From NCBI GenBank assembly GCA_933228675.1, contig OW121743.1:55617903-55681902 (forward strand): a stretch of DNA of 64,000 nt. The letters run 5' to 3'. The stretch is from Stomorhina lunata. Its lineage: Eukaryota; Arthropoda; Insecta; Diptera; Rhiniidae. Below the pieces are notes generated by a model. It was not told the DNA's origin and searched no databases. It worked only from the letters and a program-made list of their open reading frames with translations. Below are positions 57,735 to 64,000 of this stretch, in pieces (position 1 is the stretch's first letter; each line of letters begins with the position of its first letter). The position numbers were made by a program, and so were the translations under genes.

Positions 57735-60345
57735 ATATTTATAGAAAAAATTTTATATTAAAAATTTTTCTATAGAAAAAATTTCATATTAAAAATGTCT
57801 CTATAGAAAAAATTTCATATTAAAAATTTCTCTATAGAAAAAATTTCATATTGAAAATTTCTCTGTAGAAAAAATGTCATATTGAAAATTTTTCTACAGA
57901 AAAAATTTCACATTGAAAATTTTACAGTAGAAAAAATTTCATATTAAAAATGTTTCTAAAGAAAAAATTTCATAATGAAAATTTTTCTATAGAAAAAATT
58001 TCATAATGAAAATTTTTCTATAGAAAAAATTTCATAATGAAAATTTTTCTATAGAAAAAATTTCATAATGAAAATTTTTCTATAGAAAAAATTTCATAAT
58101 GAAAATTTTTCTATAGAAAAAATTTCATAATGAAAATTTTTCTATAGAAAAAATTTCATAATGAAAATTTTTCTATAGAAAAAATTTCATAATGAAAATT
58201 TTTCTATAGAAAAAATTTCATAATGAAAATTTTTCTATAGAAAAAATTTCATAATGAAAATTTTTCTATAGAAAAAATTTCATAATGAAAATTTTTCTAT
58301 AGAAAAAATTTCATAATGAAAATTTTTCTATAGAAAAAATTTCATAATGAAAATTTTTCTATAGAAAAAATTTCATAATGAAAATTTTTCTATAGAAAAA
58401 ATTTCATAATGAAAATTTTTCTATAGAAAAAATTTCATAATGAAAATTTTTCTATAGAAAAAATTTCATAATGAAAATTTTTCTATAGAAAAAATTTCAT
58501 AATGAAAATTTTTCTATAGAAAAAATTTCAAAATGAAAATTTTTCTATAGAAAAAATTTCATAATGAAAATTGTTCTATAGAAAAAATTTCATCATGAAA
58601 ATTTTTCTATAGAAAAAATTTCATCATGAAAATTTGTCTATAGAAAAAATTTCATATTGAAAATTTTTCTATAGAAAAAATTTCATATTGAAAATTTTTC
58701 TATAGAAAAAATTTCATATTGAAAATTTTTCTATAGAAAAATTTTCATGATGAAATTTTTTCTATAGAACAATTTTCATTATGAAATTTTTTCTATAGAA
58801 AAATTTTCATTTTGAAATTTTTTCTATAGAAAAATTTTCATTATGAAATTTTTTCTATAGAAAAATTTTCATTATGAAAATTTTTCTATAGAAAAAAATT
58901 TCAAAATGACAATTTTTCTATAGAAAAAATTTCAAAATGAAAATTTTTCTATAGAAAAAATTTCACAATGAAAGTTTTTCTATAGAAAAAATTTCATAAT
59001 GAAAATTTTTCTATAGAAAAAATTTCATAATAAAAATTTTTCTTTAGGAAAAATTTCATAATGAAAATTTTTCTATAGAAAAAATTTCAAAATGAAAATT
59101 TTTCTATAGAAAAAATTTCATAATGAAAATTTTTCTATAGAAAAAATTTCATATTGAAAATTTTTCTATAGAAACATTTTCATATTGAAAATTTTTCTAT
59201 AGAAACATTTTCATATTGAAAATTTTTCTATAGAAAAAATTTCATATTGAAAATTTTTCTATAGAAAAAATTTCATCATGAAAATTTTTCTATAGAAAAA
59301 ATTTCATATTGAAAAATTTTCTATAGAAAAAATTTCATATTGAAAATTTTTCTATAGAAAAAATTTCATATTGAAAATTTTTCTATAGAAAAAATTTCAT
59401 ATTGAAAATTTTTCTATAGAAAAAATTTCATATTGAAAATTTTACCGTAGAAAAAATTTCGTAATGAAAATTTTTCCATAGAAAAAATTTCAAAATGAAA
59501 ATTTTTCCATAGAAAAAATTTCAAAATGAAAATTTTTCTATAGAAAAAATTTCAAAATGAAAATTTTTCTATAGAAAAAATTTCAAAATGAAAATTTTTC
59601 TATAGAAAAGATTTCACAATGAAAATTTTTCTATAGAAAAGATTTCACAATGAAAATTTTTCTATAGAAAAAATTTCACAATGAAAATTTTTCTATAGAA
59701 AAAATTTCATAATGAAAATTTTTCTATAGAAAAAATTTCATAATGAAAATTTTTCTATAGAAAAAATTTCATAATGAAAATTTTTCTATAGAAAAAATTT
59801 CATAATGAAAATTTTTCTATAGAAAAAATTTCATAATGAAAATTTTTCTATAGAAAAAATTTCATAATGAAAATTTTTCTATAGAAAAAATTTCATAATG
59901 AAAATTTTTCTATAGAAAAAATTTCATAATGAAAATTTTTCTATAGAAAAAATTTTTCTATAGAAAAAATTTCATAATGAAAACTTTTCTATAGAAAAAA
60001 TTTCATATTGAAAATTTTTCTATAGAAAAAATTTCATATTGAAAATTTTTCTATAGAAAAAATTTCATATTGAAAATTTTTCTATAGAAAAAATTTCATA
60101 TTGAAAATTTTTCTATAGAAAAAATTTTTTCTCTAGAAAAAATTTCATATTGAAATTTCATATTGATATTTTTTCTCTAGAAAACATTTTATATTGATAT
60201 TTTTTCTCTAAAAAAAATTTTTATATTGATATTTTTCTCTAGAAAAATTTCATATTGAAATTTTTTCTCTAGAAAAAAGATCATATGGAATTTTTTTCTC
60301 TAGAAAAAATTTTCATATTGAAAATTTTTCTCTAGAAATTTTGTA
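57735..60345 (+). repeat. 31-bp tandem array (CTATAGAAAAAATTTCATAATG)
   Basis: About 84 units of 31 bp joining CTATAGAAAAAATTTCATAA and TGAAAATTTTT. Cores at 57960-58560 and 59700-59940 are nearly identical. Variant types (CATATTG, CATCATG, CAAAATG, CACAATG) come in runs. A block of about five units near 58735-58880 lies in the opposite orientation. The right edge (60120-60340) decays to TCTCTAGAAAA units. No frame persists, because 31 is not divisible by 3. Confidence 0.94.
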
Positions 60346-61534
60346 AAACTAAAAGAAAAATCTTAAGGAAAGTGAATTTTTAAATGTCCTTTGTTTTATT
60401 AATTAGCCTATTTCCTTCTCTTCAAGACATTCCCTTATCCCCCAACCGCAACTGAATCATAGAGCTTCACCTTCATGACCTTTAACATTTTTTCGTCATC
60501 ATTAAGTTCTTGAAAACGAGCGAGCGCATTAAAAATTAATGAAGCAATTAATTCTGTAGTAAAGTTCATTAAAATAAACTTAGAATGGTCGCCACTTTTC
60601 CTTTTAAAGCTCTCACATTTTAGCGCTAATTTTTCAGTTCAAGTAACAACAAAAAAAGACAGAAAACAATAAAAAATTGCTTAATAAAACCTTTCGCTGT
60701 GGTTTTATATCCTGCAAATATGAAGGACTTTAGTGTTTATCAACAACTGGAAATTTTTTAGTGCAAAAGGAACCCCTTCATAATTTTTTAGAACTTTCTT
60801 TAATTTCTTTAACTAATTTTTAAATGTAGTAAAACTGCAATTTATTTGACTGTTGTGGGAGTTTATCGTTTTCTGGAGGTCAAAAGATCATAGCATCGCG
60901 ATGCATCGTTACATACATATGATGAATGAAGCCCGAAAGTATGTTAAGAAAAGCAAAGCTCAATAAAAATCATTCCGGCTTCCAGAAAATATTTGCCTGG
61001 GGCCAAATAGCCACATTCGCTACAAATTGAAAACTCACTTTTTAGCAAATATTGTGTAGCATACCTTAGGGATTTTCAAAATAACTTATTTTGCAAAAGA
61101 TTTTATAAAATTTGTTATACAAACATATCATTTTAGACCCCATGTCTTCATAGGGTTAAAATCTATTTTTTTACCAAATAACTTAATATTGATACAAAAC
61201 AAGTACCTTTGAGCACTTTAATCCAAAATCACTACAAAATTCATAAAATTCCGCATTTTTGCCATTAAAAGAAAAATATACAAATTTTGACCCGGAATGA
61301 AAGGATAAAGCCCATCTAATTTTGAAGAAATCTTTCGATGTACATTATCCATAGGCTAAGAAATAATATTCATCAATAGCTTTATTTAAATTAAACAAAA
61401 CTAACATTTTGGCGAAATTCAGCGAATTCAAATCGTAGTTACGCCGTAACCGTTTAAGACATCGACCTCAACATTTTGATATGTATTTTTCAATATAACT
61501 ACTTTAACATACCGATTAAAAAAAATAAATTTGA
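60346..61534. other. Low-copy AT-rich DNA
   Basis: No gene or repeat is supported in this 1.2-kb stretch. Confidence 0.45.
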
Positions 61535-62665
61535 AATATTTTTGATAAAAAAAATTTTCTATAGAAAAAGTTTTGATAAAAAATTTTTCTACAGAAAAAT
61601 TTTTGATAAAAAAATTTTCTAAAGAAAAATTTTTGATAAAAAATTTTCTCTAGAAAAATGTTTAATTAAAAATTTTCTATAGAAAAATTTTTGATAAAAA
61701 ATTTTCTATAGAAAAATCTTTGATAAGAAATTTTCTATAGAAAAATTTTTGATATAAAAATTTTCTATAGAAAAATTTTTGATAAAAAAATTTTCTGCAG
61801 AAAAATTTTTGATAAAAAATTTTCTGCAGAAAAATTTTTGATAAAAAAATTTTCTATAGCTAAATTTTATATAAAAAAGTTTTCTATAGCAAAATTTTAT
61901 ATAAAAAAGTTTTCTATAGAATAATTTTTGATACAAAAATTTTCTGTAGAAAAATTTTTGATAAAAAAATTTCTTTAGCTAAATTTTTGATAAAAAATTT
62001 TCTATAAAAAAAGTTTTGATAACAAAATTTTCATTGAAATATGTTTGATAAAAAATTTTCTATACAAAAATTTTTTATAAAAAATTTCTATAGAAAAATT
62101 TCAAAAAAAAAAGAAAAGTTTTTGATAAAAAATTTTTCTGTAGAAAAAATTTTGATAAATTTTTTTTTTATAGAAAATATTTGATAAAAAAAAAATATAG
62201 AAAAATTTTTGATAAAAAAATTCGAAATTAAATAGTAAAACTTTTGTTAAAAAATATAGAAAAATTTTTTTATAGAAAAATTTTCTATAGAAAAATTTTT
62301 GATAAAAAAATTTTCTATAGAAAAATTTTTGATAAAGAAATTTTTTATACAAAACTTTTTGATAAAAAATTTTCTGTAGAAAAATGTTTGATAAAAAGTT
62401 TTCTATAGAAAAATTTTTGATAAAAAATTTTCTATAGAAAAATTTTTGATAAAAAAATTTTCTATAGAAAAATTTTTGATAAAGAAATTTTTTATACAAA
62501 ACTTTTTGATAAAAAATTTTCTGTAGAAAAATTTTTGATAAAAAATTTTCTATAGAAAAATTTTTGATAAAAAATTTTCTATAGAAAAATTTTTGATAAA
62601 AAATTTTCTATAGAAATATTTTTGATAAAAAATTTTCTATAGAAAAATTTTTGATAAAAAGAAGA
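61535..62665 (+). repeat. ~29-30-bp array (TTTTCTATAGAAAAATTTTTG), right block
   Basis: About 38 units, same family and orientation as 48650-50925 (GATAAAAAATTTTCTATAG). A block of about 180 bp is repeated: TTTCTATAGAAAAATTTTTG, GATAAAGAAATTTTTTATAC and AAAACTTTTTG occur together near 62310-62360 and again near 62460-62510. The minus-strand frames here (61706-61936, 62101-62499) are repeat products. Confidence 0.9.
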
Positions 62666-63067
62666 AAAAAATTTCCAATACAAGCGATGACTCCCCAAAA
62701 AATATCTCTAACCTTTGACATTTTCAACAGTTTTTTCCAATTTTTTTTTAAATAATTTTGATAAGGGTTCCACTGAAACCAGTTCATTTCCCAAAACACT
62801 GTTTGGGGAATCGCCGTGTAGCAGTAGAAAAACATGTATTTATTATGTTTGTTTTAGTTGTTGATGTTTTGATGTCCCCTTGGTTCGATGGTGGAAATTT
62901 TGTTACACCGTTTCCAAAGGGGATAATTATTGATATATAGGCAATCAGTTGATAATAATTTTTGATAGGTTCGCTAAATAACCGCTTTCTAGGGGTATAT
63001 GTTACTGCTAGAAGCACCCTCAAATTCAAACCAAATGTCCCTATTGCCGTTCTCAACTCTACTCAGT
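62666..63067. other. Low-copy DNA bordering a palindromic repeat
   Basis: Mostly unique. At 63020-63067 words such as ATGTCCCTATTGCCGTTCTC and AACTCTACTCAGTTTG are inverted relatives of the repeat units to the right. Confidence 0.45.
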
Positions 63068-63475
63068 TTGATATCAGATATAAGCATTTTTGTTGAAGAT
63101 GTTGTAGAAACTATAAATGTACAAAATTTTGAGATATATTAAAAAATAACAACTAATTTTTCCCCTATTGCTATTCTCAACTCAACTATTGCCCTTCTCA
63201 ACTCAACTCAGTTTGGTCGTCTGCTAGTCGACCCAACTTTCACTTAATCAAATTATTTTTTGATATTGCGGAACTTCGCCTTTTTTTAGTTCCACAATAT
63301 CAAAAAATAATTTGGTTGAGTAAAAGTTGGGTCGACTGGTAGACGACCAAACTGAGTTGAGTTGAGAACTGTAATAGGGAAAAAATTAGTTGTAATTTTT
63401 TAATATATCTCAAAATTTTGTACATTCATAGTTTCTACAACATCTTCAACAAAAATGCTTATATCTGATATCAAA
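63068..63475. repeat. ~400-bp palindrome (two ~195-bp inverted arms)
   Basis: The left arm runs from TGATATCAGATATAAGC through AACTCAGTTTGGTCGTCTGC and CGACCCAACTTT to TTTTTTGATATTG. The right arm repeats it inverted (CAATATCAAAAAATAATTTG to CTTATATCTGATATCA). The loop is about 20 bp (GGAACTTCGCCTTTTTTTAG) and itself has GAAC/GTTC ends. The arms differ by a few substitutions and an indel. There is no coding capacity. Confidence 0.85.
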
Positions 63476-63655
63476 TGGGTCGAATGGCAGACGACCAAAC
63501 TGAGTTGAGTTGAGAACTCTAATAGGGGCATTTGGTTTGAACTGCAATAGGGGAAAAATTAGTTGTTATTTTTCAATATATCTCAAAATTTTGTATATCT
63601 ATAGTTTCTACAACATCTTCAACAAAAATGCTTATCTCTGATATCGAATGGCCAA
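63476..63655. repeat. Third, direct copy of the palindrome arm
   Basis: GGGTCGAATGGCAGACGACC, then AAACTGAGTTGAGTTGAGAA, repeats the right arm of the preceding palindrome directly, about 148 bp downstream, and ends at CTTATCTCTGATATCGAATG. It contains an extra GGCATTTGGTTTGAACTG segment that the right arm lacks but whose inverse appears at 63020-63045 on the left. Confidence 0.8.
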
Positions 63656-64000
63656 AAACAATTTTTTAGAATGTCTTTTTTTCGGAAATGGTGTTCTTGT
63701 TTTCCCACAGCCACAAAAATAACCAGAAAAACAAAACTGTGTTTTACAAGTCTTGTAAAGTCATAAATTTTAAACAGCGGCAACCAGCGACCCAACAAAA
63801 TTGTTCAAATAATATAAAAATAGTAGCCCGACATCAGTAGGAGGTAGGAGAGAGTTAAAGTCAACAAAAAACAATTTTTATTAGTATAATCGTAAAATCG
63901 TGTTAAAAGTTTAAAGTTCAAAGTTAATTATGGATGGCGGAGCAAAAACAATAATGAAAATAATATTTTTTTTAAATGTAATAAATTAGGACGGAAAATT
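63656..64000. other. Low-copy DNA at the window edge
   Basis: Unique AT-rich sequence with an ACCAGCGACCC-type stretch near 63780; no gene is supported. Confidence 0.4.

Overview
The window looks like non-coding, repeat-choked nuclear DNA from a fly, most likely a higher (schizophoran or calyptrate) dipteran. It is very AT-rich and shows no operons, no bacterial-type gene density and no convincing host exon. All three long ORFs belong to transposable elements of insect type: a BEL/Pao LTR retrotransposon, a Tc1/mariner-superfamily transposase and a piggyBac transposase. A Drosophila DINE-1-like interspersed repeat, decayed LINE 3' ends and several MITEs are also present. The species assignment is inference.

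Layout. 1-2.4 kb: a short-period array, a 19-bp array and plain AT-rich DNA with microsatellites. 2.46-2.96 kb: a long-TIR MITE. 3.0-6.7 and 8.3-10.6 kb: arrays of a ~28-30 bp unit. 10.6-13.2 kb: low-copy DNA. 13.2-16.5 kb: a palindromic 31-bp array. 17.4-26.9 kb: a 31-bp array in one orientation, split by a complete 4,261-bp LTR element (18253-22513), then a 1.3-kb spacer, then the same 31-bp family inverted. 27-29.4 kb: ~350-bp repeats and LINE fragments. 29.7-35.8 kb: a composite satellite carrying a mariner-type element (32795-34098) and a MITE (34440-34678). 36.1-36.8 kb: DINE-like repeat. 38.0-43.8 kb: a 31-bp array, including a ~2-kb near-perfect palindrome, that abuts and truncates a piggyBac element. 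46.5-48.5 kb: a putative solo LTR and a foldback element built from 21-bp units. 48.6-51 kb: 30-bp arrays and a 191-bp MITE. 51.1-52.5 kb: two DINE-like repeats, one inside the other. 54.8-62.7 kb: a foldback end, three more short-period arrays and another DINE-like copy. 63.07-63.65 kb: a ~400-bp palindrome with an extra tandem half.

Roughly a third of the window is made of tandem units of 28-31 bp. Most have a self-complementary core (often CTATAG inside TTTTCTATAGAAAA), although they fall into at least six sequence families. Several arrays occur as inverted pairs or as long palindromes, the architecture of Drosophila FB (foldback) elements, whose inverted arms are also built from short tandem repeats including a 31-bp one. 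This is the best candidate for an undescribed system: a diversified set of foldback-like satellite elements, used repeatedly as landing sites by other transposons. The insertions show a clear relative order. The LTR element carries a GTTGG duplication inside a 31-bp unit, the mariner carries a TA duplication inside the composite satellite, and one DINE-like copy lies inside another.

No rRNA, tRNA, CRISPR array or host protein-coding gene could be supported. All identities rest on reading motifs and repeats by eye; no alignment or database search was run.
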